From an uncultured Brachyspira sp. (lineage in GTDB: Bacteria; Spirochaetota; Brachyspiria; Brachyspirales; Brachyspiraceae), in NCBI RefSeq assembly GCF_944390595.1, contig NZ_CALXRN010000067.1:1-54227 (forward strand): a DNA stretch of 54,227 nucleotides, in the 5' to 3' direction. The position numbers and the translations under genes were made by a program. Positions 45,291-54,227 of this stretch are shown in pieces (within the stretch, counting starts at the first letter, position 1; the number at the start of each line of letters is the position of its first letter). Below the pieces are notes generated by a model. That model was not told where the DNA came from. It made no database searches and saw nothing but the letters and a program-made list of their open reading frames with translations.

Positions 45291-46196
45291 TTATTGTAAT
45301 ATTAAGAAAATATAATATGATATAGGAGCAGTTAATATTACACTGTCAAATATATCAAATACTCCTCCATGACCTGGAAATAATTTGCTTGAATCTTTAG
45401 TATCATACATTCTTTTTATGAGACTTTCTCCCATATCTCCAAGAAATCCTGTTATTGTAAATATTGATGTTAATAATATTATTTGCGGAAGAGTAAAATT
45501 TGGTATATTTTTACCTAGAAAAATGGTTAAATATCCTTTAGAATATAGATAATAGTATAAAATTCCAATAGGTATTGTAAATATAAACATTCCGACTAAT
45601 CCTTCATAGCTTTTATTTGGTGAAGCACTATTAGAAAGTTTATGTTTTCCTATTTTTCTTCCGACAACATATCCTCCGGTATCGCTGAGCCAAGCACATA
45701 ATAAAATAAATACGATATAATATTTTCCGCTAGGCATAAAACGCATAAGAGATATATGCCATACTCCTAAACCGACATATATAAAGCAAAATACAGCAGT
45801 TAATATTGCTCTTCCTTTTTCTTCAAAAGTAGAAACATTAACTTTAAAAATATTTATTATAAATAATACCGCTATTAAAGCAAAAACCATTACTAAAGAT
45901 AAATCCATTGAAGGGTTTTTTGTTTCTATTATTTTATAAAGGTTTGAAAAATCGCCTCTGAATACATTAAGTCCGCATATAGTTATTATATATCCTAAAA
46001 CCATAGCTATCATTGATGCTACTACTGTTCTAAAATTTTTCTGCCTATGAACTTTTGCCATGTAAAATATTTCTAATGCACTAAGAATGGATATAGATAA
46101 TATAAGAAGATGAAATAAATATATAACTTTATCATAAAACATTATTATAGTAAATAATGGAAGAGTAATTGCTACAGATATTAATCTTTTCTTCAT
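45291..46196 (-). CDS. cdsA: Phosphatidate cytidylyltransferase
   Basis: The 301-residue membrane protein with about eight helices makes CDP-diacylglycerol from phosphatidate and CTP, the branch point of phospholipid synthesis. The C-terminal signature is present as SLIKRMYDTKDSSKLFPGHGGVFDIFDS, with the usual GHGG and the metal-binding Asp residues. A GGAGG within the uppS end precedes the ATG, which starts 6 nt after the uppS stop. Confidence 0.92.
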   Translation of the reverse strand: MKKRLISVAITLPLFTIIMFYDKVIYLFHLLILSISILSALEIFYMAKVHRQKNFRTVVASMIAMVLGYIITICGLNVFRGDFSNLYKIIETKNPSMDLSLVMVFALIAVLFIINIFKVNVSTFEEKGRAILTAVFCFIYVGLGVWHISLMRFMPSGKYYIVFILLCAWLSDTGGYVVGRKIGKHKLSNSASPNKSYEGLVGMFIFTIPIGILYYYLYSKGYLTIFLGKNIPNFTLPQIILLTSIFTITGFLGDMGESLIKRMYDTKDSSKLFPGHGGVFDIFDSVILTAPISYYIFLILQ

Positions 46197-46202
46197 GATA
46201 AA

Positions 46203-46925
46203 TTAAAGGCCTCCATATCTTCTATTTCTATTAGAGTATTCATCTATAGCTTTTTTGAAATTATCTTTAGATAAATCAGGCCATAATATATCGGTAAAAT
46301 ATAATTCGCTATATGATGCCTGATACATAAGAAAATTACTTAATCTTGATTCTCCGGACGTTCTTATTATAAGGTCAGGATCTGGCGTATCTTTTGTATA
46401 TAAGTAATTTTTAATAAAGTTTTCATCGATATTTTCTATATCTATTTTATTATTTTTTACATCATAACATATATTTTTTACAGCATTTTTTAATTCGTCT
46501 CTAAATCCATAATTCAAAGCTAATATTACAGTTAATATCGGATTTTTGCATTTCTCTAATGTTTCTTTTTCTGTTTCTTCTATTGTTTTTATAGTATCTT
46601 TTGGAAATGCCGTAATATCGCCTATATGTTTTACTAATATATTATTTGAAATTAGTCTTTTAATTTCTTTTTTGTAAAACTCTTTTAATAATTGAAATAA
46701 AGCCTTCTTTTCTTCCTCAGGTCTTTTCCAATTTTCTGTAGAAAAAGCATATAGGGTCAAATATTTTATATTAATTTCACAGCATGCTTCTACTATATTA
46801 ATTACATTTTCACTTCCTGCTCTATGACCGTAACTTCTGCTTTTATTATGAGCATTAGCCCATCTGCCATTGCCATCCATGATTATAGCCACATGTGTAG
46901 GAATTTTCGACTCATCAGTAATCAT
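46203..46925 (-). CDS. uppS: Undecaprenyl diphosphate synthase
   Basis: The 240-residue cis-prenyltransferase makes the C55 lipid carrier for peptidoglycan and surface glycans. The start HVAIIMDGNGRWANAH contains the catalytic Asp. SRSYGHRAGSE, YAFSTENWKRP, RTSGESRLSNFL and the ending NRRYGGL are all family landmarks. Its ATG overlaps the frr stop (ATGA), so translation is coupled. Confidence 0.95.
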   Translation of the reverse strand: MITDESKIPTHVAIIMDGNGRWANAHNKSRSYGHRAGSENVINIVEACCEINIKYLTLYAFSTENWKRPEEEKKALFQLLKEFYKKEIKRLISNNILVKHIGDITAFPKDTIKTIEETEKETLEKCKNPILTVILALNYGFRDELKNAVKNICYDVKNNKIDIENIDENFIKNYLYTKDTPDPDLIIRTSGESRLSNFLMYQASYSELYFTDILWPDLSKDNFKKAIDEYSNRNRRYGGL

Positions 46926-47470
46926 ATAGTATCTAATTCTTTTTCTTTTGCTGAGATTAGTTCATCAATCTTTTTGATATATAAGTCAGTATCATTTTGT
47001 ATTTTTTTCTCTTGAGATTTTGATTCATCTTCAGTAATTGTTTTATCTTTTAATTCTTTTTTTATTTTATCGTTTTCATCTCTTCTTATATTGCGTACCG
47101 CTATTTTAGCATCTTCTCCTCTATGTCTTACACCTTTTTTTAATTCTTCCCTTCTTTCTTTTGTAAGCTCAGGTACAACTATTCTAATATTTCCGCCATC
47201 ATTGAAAGGATTAAAACCTAAATCAGCTTTTAATATAGCTTTTTCTATGTCACTAACTAAACCTTTGTCAAACGGCTGTATCATAATAGTTCTTGAATCC
47301 GGAGTAGAAATATTACCTACTTGTTTTAACGGCATGTTGCTTCCATAAGCTTCTACTTTAACTCCATCCAATATTGAAGCATTAGCTCTTCCTGTTCTTA
47401 TACCTTTTAAATCATTTTGCAAACTTGAAATAGCCTTTTCCATTCTATCTTTATACGATTCTTTTGACAT
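46922..47470 (-). CDS. frr: Ribosome recycling factor
   Basis: The 182-residue protein has the normal RRF length and motifs: SLQNDLKGIRTGRANASILDGVKVEAYG near the start, DKGLVSDIEKAI, and VRNIRRDENDKIKK in the hinge-helix region. It splits post-termination ribosomes with EF-G. GAGG lies 8-9 nt before the ATG. It is the first gene of frr-uppS-cdsA and is driven by a perfect consensus promoter. Confidence 0.96.
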   Translation of the reverse strand: MSKESYKDRMEKAISSLQNDLKGIRTGRANASILDGVKVEAYGSNMPLKQVGNISTPDSRTIMIQPFDKGLVSDIEKAILKADLGFNPFNDGGNIRIVVPELTKERREELKKGVRHRGEDAKIAVRNIRRDENDKIKKELKDKTITEDESKSQEKKIQNDTDLYIKKIDELISAKEKELDTI

Positions 47471-47512
47471 AGATAAAACCTCTTTTATTATAAATAATAT
47501 TTATTTTAATAG

Positions 47513-47541
47513 ATTATAATTTAATATAATACTATTGTCAA
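47513..47541 (-). promoter_or_regulatory. Perfect consensus promoter for frr-uppS-cdsA
   Basis: TTGACA (47541-47536) and TATAAT (47518-47513) are spaced by exactly 17 bp on the minus strand. The start would lie near 47506, about 36 nt before frr. Between here and the manA promoter (47542-47731) I see only AT-rich sequence. Confidence 0.9.
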
Positions 47542-47731
47542 GTTAATTCTTTATATACGGTATTATATATGTTCTTTACATTTTATACAAATATGCTCTA
47601 AAATATACTAGAAAATTATAAAGATTATTAATATTATGTGCTTATAATTTCTATTTTTAATAAAATATATATAATTTCAATGTATTCTAAATTGTTTTTA
47701 ATAAAATAAAATTAATTTTGAATTTAATATA

Positions 47732-47759
47732 TTGAATTATTTATTTTATCTTATATAAT
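47732..47759 (+). promoter_or_regulatory. Promoter immediately before manA
   Basis: TTGAAT (47732-47737) and TATAAT (47754-47759) are spaced by 16 bp. Only six bases separate the -10 element from the manA ATG, so transcription would begin at or next to the start codon. Confidence 0.6.
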
Positions 47760-47765
47760 TAAACT

Positions 47766-48743
47766 ATGTATTTATTAGAATTTAAAGAAATATCAAAAGA
47801 AGTTATTTGGGGCGGAAATACACTTGCTTCATTATATTCTAAGCCTTTTGATAAGAATAAAGCTATAGGTGAGAGTTGGGAAATTTGCGATCTGCCTAAT
47901 GATAATAATATTGTTGTTAATGGAGAACTCAAAGGAAGAACTTTATCATCTTTAGTAAAAGAATATGGGACTAAACTTTTAGGAACTAAATTTAAAGAGG
48001 ATTATTTTCCTCTTCTTATAAAACTTATAGATGCAAGAGATAAACTGTCAATACAAGTTCATCCTGATGAAGAATATGCCATTAAGAGACATAATAAGCA
48101 TGGTAAGAATGAAATGTGGTATGTGATGAATACAGACGGTGATGCAAAACTTCTCATAGGATTAAAAGAAAATTTTACTAAAGAAGATTTAAAAAATGCT
48201 TTAAATGATAAAAAAAATATAGAAGATATGTTTAATTATTTTGATATTAAAGCAGGAGATGCTTTCTATATTCCTAACGGATGCATACATGCCATACTTG
48301 GTAATTCTGTTATAGCTGAGATACAAACTCCAAGCGATGTTACATATAGACTTTATGATTGGAACAGAGTTGATAAAAATGGAAAATCAAGAGAACTTCA
48401 TATAGAAGATTCATTTAATGTTATTAAAGATATAAATGCTTACAGTTTAAAATCTGATAAAAAAAATAAATTTAAAGATGCCTTATTAGAAATTAATACA
48501 ATATTTTCAAATGAATATTTTACAGCTGAGGAATATATAGTTAAAAATAATTTCTCTTCAAAAACTAATGATGAAAGTTTTGAGATAATTATTGTTGCAG
48601 ATGGCAATGGCATAATAAAATCTAATATAAATGATAATATTATTAATCTCCATTCTGGCAAAACGGTTTTAATACCAGCCAGTTTGGGTGAATATATAAT
48701 AAACACTGATAATAGTATAAAATTTTTGAGGATAACTTTATAA
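47766..48743 (+). CDS. manA: Mannose-6-phosphate isomerase, class I
   Basis: The 325-residue zinc enzyme interconverts mannose 6-phosphate and fructose 6-phosphate. The zinc-site residues sit in SIQVHPDEEYA (His99), KNEMWYVM (Glu116) and IPNGCIHAI (His near 175), and TYRLYDWNRV is typical of the family. No Shine-Dalgarno is visible, and the -10 box is only 6 nt upstream, so the mRNA may be leaderless. The stop is 1 nt from the next ATG, so manA and the mla genes form one unit. Confidence 0.92.
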   Translation: MYLLEFKEISKEVIWGGNTLASLYSKPFDKNKAIGESWEICDLPNDNNIVVNGELKGRTLSSLVKEYGTKLLGTKFKEDYFPLLIKLIDARDKLSIQVHPDEEYAIKRHNKHGKNEMWYVMNTDGDAKLLIGLKENFTKEDLKNALNDKKNIEDMFNYFDIKAGDAFYIPNGCIHAILGNSVIAEIQTPSDVTYRLYDWNRVDKNGKSRELHIEDSFNVIKDINAYSLKSDKKNKFKDALLEINTIFSNEYFTAEEYIVKNNFSSKTNDESFEIIIVADGNGIIKSNINDNIINLHSGKTVLIPASLGEYIINTDNSIKFLRITL

Positions 48744-48744
48744 T

Positions 48745-49524
48745 ATGAGCTATATTATAGAATTAAAAGATGTTTATAAAACTTTTGGACCGCAGAAAGT
48801 ATTGAATGGTGTTAATCTCAAAGTTAATAGAGGTGAAACATTATCTGTAATAGGTAATTCAGGATGCGGAAAAAGTGTTCTTATAAAACATTTAATAGGA
48901 CTTCTTCAGCCCGATTCCGGTACAATAATAATAGACGGACATGATATCAATCAGATTTCAGATAATGAATTAACAGAGGTGCGTAAAAAATTTGCTATGG
49001 TTTTTCAAGGTGCAGCTTTATTCGATTCATTGAATGTTTATGAAAATGTAAGTTTCGGATTAAGAAGAATAAAAAAGGGTATGCCGGAAGAAAGAATAAA
49101 AGTAAAAGTTGCAGAAGTATTGGAGATGGTAGGTATGCCTAATATAGAACATAAGATGCCTTCCGAACTTTCCGGAGGTATGAAAAAGCGTGTGGGATTA
49201 GCACGTGCTATAGCTATGGACCCTGAGATATTGCTATACGATGAGCCTACAACTGGTTTGGATCCTGTTATGTCTAGGGTTATAGACGATTTAATAGTAA
49301 AAATGCAGTCTATACTTAATGTTACAAGCATAGTTATTACACATGATATGACCAGTGTATTTAGAATGTCGGATAGAGTTGTTATGCTGCATAAAGGACA
49401 GATTATAGAAGGAGGAGACCCTGATCATTTGCATGAGATAGAAAATCCTCATTTAAAGTTCTTTTTTATGAGCAGTATAGCTAAAAAAGGTGAAGATATA
49501 GAAAGTATAAGACCAAAAGATTAA
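48745..49524 (+). CDS. mlaF: Mla-type phospholipid transport ATPase
   Basis: The 259-residue ABC ATPase has Walker A GNSGCGKSVLIKHL (about 38-51), the MlaF-specific MVFQGAALFDSLNVYENVSFGLR, signature ELSGGMKKRVGLARAIA, and Walker B LLYDEPTTGLDP. It powers lipid movement between the inner and outer membranes, with MlaE permease and MlaD. The mlaD gene follows, but mlaE is not present here. Confidence 0.92.
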   Translation: MSYIIELKDVYKTFGPQKVLNGVNLKVNRGETLSVIGNSGCGKSVLIKHLIGLLQPDSGTIIIDGHDINQISDNELTEVRKKFAMVFQGAALFDSLNVYENVSFGLRRIKKGMPEERIKVKVAEVLEMVGMPNIEHKMPSELSGGMKKRVGLARAIAMDPEILLYDEPTTGLDPVMSRVIDDLIVKMQSILNVTSIVITHDMTSVFRMSDRVVMLHKGQIIEGGDPDHLHEIENPHLKFFFMSSIAKKGEDIESIRPKD

Positions 49525-49563
49525 TATTATTTTTATATATAATTTTTAGGATAAGGACAGCAT

Positions 49564-50343
49564 ATGAAAAATAAAGTAAAATTAGGCATATTTTTTATCA
49601 TTACTATTGTAATATTTGTATGTGCAATAGTATTGTTAGGTAATTTCAAGTTGAAAGGTGATGGATATAGAATATATGTAGACTATGTATTTATCGGTGA
49701 TTTGCAGGAAAATGGTAAAGTCTCATATAGAGGCGGCGGAATACAGATAGGCTTTATTGAAAAGATAAGCATTAATGCAGATGGTACAATAAGAGTAACT
49801 TTGTTTATAACCGATAAAACTGTTATTATTCCAGAAGGTACAAAATTCTCTATACAAACAGTTGGTTTAGGATTGGGAGAAAAATACATAATGGTATCTC
49901 CTCCTGCCATAGATACTACAGGAATGAAAAGTATAGCTCCTGAAAGTGTGGTTAAAGGAGTTGAACCTTTCAGTATAGAAACTACTTTAGGTTCTATCGG
50001 TGATATAGGTAAAGATTTAAATTTTCAAGAGTTCTCATCAATAATTACTAATCTTGCTCAAACTATTAACATGATTTCAGATGTTATAGGTACTAATGAA
50101 GAAAATATTACAAAATCTATTTCAAATGTTAATGACAGTTTATCACATATTAACAGTATTACAAAGGATTTAGCATCTGTTATTAATGATGTTGAAAATG
50201 GAAATGGAACAGCAGGAGCTTTATTTAAAGATGCTGGAATGAAGACTAATATTTCTGCAATAATTACTAACTTGAAAATATTTAGCGAGAAATTGAGAGA
50301 TAACCCTTCAGTTCTTCTTTTTAGAGAAAAGGAAGTTAAGTAG
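49564..50343 (+). CDS. mlaD: MCE-domain lipid-binding protein (MlaD-like)
   Basis: The 259-residue protein has one N-terminal membrane helix (about 7-27) and an MCE domain (about 37-115: VDYVFIGDLQENGKVSYRGGGIQIGFIEKI ... GTKFSIQTVGLGLGEKYI). A helical C-terminal region follows with many Asn and Ser (about 140-225). It holds phospholipids in the periplasm for the Mla pathway. It follows mlaF by 39 nt. Confidence 0.9.
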   Translation: MKNKVKLGIFFIITIVIFVCAIVLLGNFKLKGDGYRIYVDYVFIGDLQENGKVSYRGGGIQIGFIEKISINADGTIRVTLFITDKTVIIPEGTKFSIQTVGLGLGEKYIMVSPPAIDTTGMKSIAPESVVKGVEPFSIETTLGSIGDIGKDLNFQEFSSIITNLAQTINMISDVIGTNEENITKSISNVNDSLSHINSITKDLASVINDVENGNGTAGALFKDAGMKTNISAIITNLKIFSEKLRDNPSVLLFREKEVK

Positions 50344-50367
50344 CATATTGTTACGGGGGATTTTCTT

Positions 50368-51276
50368 ATGATAGATGATTTCATGACTTTGATAATGAAA
50401 AGTATTTCAGGGAGTAAAGTGAAAAAAAATAAATTGTCAGATAAAGAAGCAGAATATATAAAGATACAGGATGAAATAAAGAAATTTTCTAAGAGTAAAT
50501 TGAACAGATGTTTAAAAGATGCTGAAAAAATAGCAGTTAAAGCTGGTAAATTTTCTTTGAAATATTTCGGATGTCCGAAAAAAGTTTCCAAGAAAGGTAA
50601 GACCGATTTATTTACAGAAATAGATGTAAAAAATGAGACTATAATAAGGGAATATCTGATGAAAAAATATCCGGGTTTTGGATTTTTTGGTGAAGAATCT
50701 AATAATCCGGATAATAAAGATTTCCTTTGGATAGTAGACCCTATTGATGGAACAAGTAATTTTATACATGGATATCCTTTTTATTGCGTATCAATAGGCT
50801 TGGCTTATAAAGGAGTGCCTATACTAGGAGTTATATATGCTCCTTTAACAGATTCCGTTTATAAAGCACATGTAAAATCAAAGGCATATAAGAATAATAA
50901 AGTAATTAAAGTCAGCAATAATAATAAGTTAATAGAATCTGTTGTAATAACTGGTTTTTATTATAATGCTAGTGTTGATGATTATTTTTTGCATGACAGA
51001 ATGGTGGATTTTGCCAATATGGTTAAAAGGAGTCTAGCATTAAGAAGAGATGGTTCAGCTGCATTGGATATATGCATGGTGGCAGAGGGTGCTGCTGATG
51101 GTTTTTTTGAGTATGGATTATCTCCTTGGGATGTATGTGCAGGAACTATAATATTAAAGCAAGCCGGCGGAATGGTAAGCAATATAAAAATGAATGAATA
51201 TAATATCTTTTCAAAAAAGCAATATATAGCAAGCAATAAAAAAATTCACAAAGAAATGATAAATGTACTTGAATAA
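50368..51276 (+). CDS. Inositol monophosphatase-family phosphatase
   Basis: The 302-residue protein has an unusual charged extension of about 48 residues, then the Mg2+-dependent phosphatase fold. The metal-site motifs are GEES (108-111), WIVDPIDGTSNF (121-132) and a C-terminal SPWDVCAG. Substrates in this family include inositol phosphates, 3'-phosphoadenosine phosphate and sugar phosphates; this one cannot be told. GGGGG lies about 9 nt before the ATG. It is 24 nt after mlaD, so it is probably in the same unit. Confidence 0.87.
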   Translation: MIDDFMTLIMKSISGSKVKKNKLSDKEAEYIKIQDEIKKFSKSKLNRCLKDAEKIAVKAGKFSLKYFGCPKKVSKKGKTDLFTEIDVKNETIIREYLMKKYPGFGFFGEESNNPDNKDFLWIVDPIDGTSNFIHGYPFYCVSIGLAYKGVPILGVIYAPLTDSVYKAHVKSKAYKNNKVIKVSNNNKLIESVVITGFYYNASVDDYFLHDRMVDFANMVKRSLALRRDGSAALDICMVAEGAADGFFEYGLSPWDVCAGTIILKQAGGMVSNIKMNEYNIFSKKQYIASNKKIHKEMINVLE

Positions 51277-51303
51277 GTTTGTAATCAATATAAAATATAT
51301 TAA

Positions 51304-52749
<1,446 letters not shown>

Positions 52750-52816
52750 AATTATTAATAAATAACAATATTATACCGATGATTGAAACAGTATATAATT
52801 TATTCAGGTTGCTGAT

Positions 52817-54227
52817 ATGATTTTTAAAGTTAATGAAGATATATTGAAAAAGAGATTAAAATTTTATATGCCTGTACTTTTTATTTTGGCAGGGATTATT
52901 TCTGTATCTGCTTTTTCTATTTTATTAAAAACTGTTTATCAATTGTCTAATTCTTTAATAAGTTATTTATATATATTTATTTTTCTTTTAATTATTGTTT
53001 TTTCTTTAAGTATTTATTTTGACTGCCTTAAATTGGAAAAAGGTAAATCTATTCCTATAGGTAAGATATATGTATTAAAAGCAGGCATAGCTGTAGTTTT
53101 GGTTGCTGTTTTTTCATATAGTGTCCATATATATCTTGGTAGCATTTCTTTATTTGAAATGCTTAATATACGTCTTATAATGGTTATATTTTTAATAACT
53201 ATAGCTATGTCCATTGCTTCTATTTCTTTTAATATATTAGTTGGTCCTATATATAAGAAAACAGGTCAGAAAGAATATCATCTTCCTATGATATATCACT
53301 TTCTTCCTATTTCTATGGCTACAATGATCTTTGTAGTTACTTTAGTTAATGGTATGCATTACAGATCAGAAGTAGCTTATGATAAAACTCATGATGTTAT
53401 ATTAAAAAAACAATATGCCAATGATTTTGTTAATAGTTTCTATAGCAGTGTTAACAAATATGTTGATATATCAGATAATATTGTTTCATATATGAATTTA
53501 ATATCAGTAAATAGATATGGATTAAATGACTATGTAAATGTAATAGCAAGATATTTAAGTACAAGATATGCTAATGATCATAATATAGTGTCTTTTTCTA
53601 TATTTTTTAATGATAAAGAAAATATTAATGTTAATGTTGCTGGTGAAAATATAGAAAACATATTGGTAAATTGGCAGTATAATATTGATAATTTGATAAC
53701 AATAAGTACTAATTTCAGACCTAATATTTCTGCTAATAATGCTAGTAAATTATTAGCAAATACAAATTCTATTGTAGATATAAATCAGAATAATGAAACA
53801 TTTTATATACATACTCCTATTGTCTTTAATGGCAACAATGTAGGCTTTACAACTTTAGAAGTTAGAAGTTCTATTTATATGGATGTATTAAACAAGTTTG
53901 GAGTTAAAAATAATATTAATATTTTTATAGCGGATTCATTATATTCTATTAAACTTTCTAATAATCCTACAGCTATACCTGATATGCAGAGGGAATTAGA
54001 TAACAAAGTTTCAGCCGGTTATTTAAAAGATTCTAAGAATGATAGTTTTTTAAATTCAATAAAGACTGTAAAAGTTATTTATCTTAGAGAATCTAATACA
54101 TATGCCATCAAATATTTATTATTTGACAGTATATATATAATGAATGTTTGGCGTTATGGCGAGTCTTATAGAGAAAATACAATCTTCAGAAACACAGTTA
54201 TAAAATCTTCTATAAGTATTTATTTAG
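52817..54227 (+). CDS. Membrane sensor protein, C-terminus beyond the window
   Basis: An open frame runs from the ATG at 52817 to the window end (470 codons, no stop). The N-terminal 185 residues hold five or six hydrophobic helices. The next 280 residues are soluble, with the mixed helix/strand look of an extracytoplasmic sensing domain (for example SSVNKYVDISDNIVSYMN, TFYIHTPIVFNGNNVGFTTLEV, resembling Cache-type repeats). An output domain such as chemotaxis or cyclase would follow but is not visible. AGG lies about 10 nt before the ATG. Confidence 0.7.
   Translation, partial: MIFKVNEDILKKRLKFYMPVLFILAGIISVSAFSILLKTVYQLSNSLISYLYIFIFLLIIVFSLSIYFDCLKLEKGKSIPIGKIYVLKAGIAVVLVAVFSYSVHIYLGSISLFEMLNIRLIMVIFLITIAMSIASISFNILVGPIYKKTGQKEYHLPMIYHFLPISMATMIFVVTLVNGMHYRSEVAYDKTHDVILKKQYANDFVNSFYSSVNKYVDISDNIVSYMNLISVNRYGLNDYVNVIARYLSTRYANDHNIVSFSIFFNDKENINVNVAGENIENILVNWQYNIDNLITISTNFRPNISANNASKLLANTNSIVDINQNNETFYIHTPIVFNGNNVGFTTLEVRSSIYMDVLNKFGVKNNINIFIADSLYSIKLSNNPTAIPDMQRELDNKVSAGYLKDSKNDSFLNSIKTVKVIYLRESNTYAIKYLLFDSIYIMNVWRYGESYRENTIFRNTVIKSSISIYL

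Noticed and set aside
50058-50591. 177-codon open frame opposite mlaD and the phosphatase gene
   Set aside because: It spans two real genes on the other strand, and its composition is that of a shadow frame.

Overview
The window looks like chromosome from an anaerobic, host-associated spirochaete of the Brachyspira type. The DNA is very AT-rich. Envelope and secreted proteins have Ile/Phe-rich signal peptides, loose lipoboxes and beta-barrel ends. A [FeFe]-hydrogenase-like protein, CBS-GGDEF signalling, ankyrin proteins and an Mla-type lipid system are present. The species call is an inference. There are no rRNA or tRNA genes, no phage, no transposase and no CRISPR array. Many promoters match the sigma-70 consensus and the genes are densely packed.

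Layout. 1-3062: end of a + strand gene, then alanine symporter and alanine dehydrogenase on the minus strand. 3063-8889: hydrogenase-like protein, secreted ankyrin protein, LamG/FnIII protein, TPR protein and a diguanylate cyclase. 9111-14515: cell-wall cluster (outer-membrane-like protein, ftsW, murG, murC and a degenerate murB-like gene). 14602-19291: minus-strand block with an NSS transporter plus MalY-type lyase, then two YbjQ paralogues, a LOG protein and a secreted protein. 19454-25226: membrane protein, Na+/Ca2+ exchanger, cupin, ferredoxin-like protein, two ADP-heptose genes, a CAP-domain protein and a 58-residue lipoprotein missed by size cut-offs. 25229-29937: glycosyltransferase behind a pentanucleotide repeat, then nrdB-nrdA. 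30188-36831: pepD, gatC, a lepB-like gene, OPT transporter, cysK and cysE. 36881-39053: two broken surface genes, a frameshifted outer-membrane protein and a sialidase with one in-frame TGA. 39204-45213: kdgK, murD, ABC-F protein, amidohydrolase-like protein. 45291-47470: frr-uppS-cdsA. 47766-52749: manA, mlaF, mlaD, an IMPase-family gene and a lone atpD. 52817-end: a truncated membrane sensor.

The most interesting signal is at 26194-26418. A consensus promoter, a Shine-Dalgarno and an ATG open a 53-codon leader ORF whose 5' part is 13 TGCGA units (minus strand TCGCA). In the present register the leader stays open to an ATGA overlap with the glycosyltransferase start. One unit more or fewer would stop it about 70 nt earlier. 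This has the form of a slipped-strand, translation-coupled phase switch for a surface-sugar gene.

A second theme is loss of catalytic residues in otherwise intact genes: a MurB-like protein without flavin and catalytic motifs, an amidohydrolase without its metal ligands, and a signal-peptidase-like protein with Thr where the nucleophilic Ser should be.
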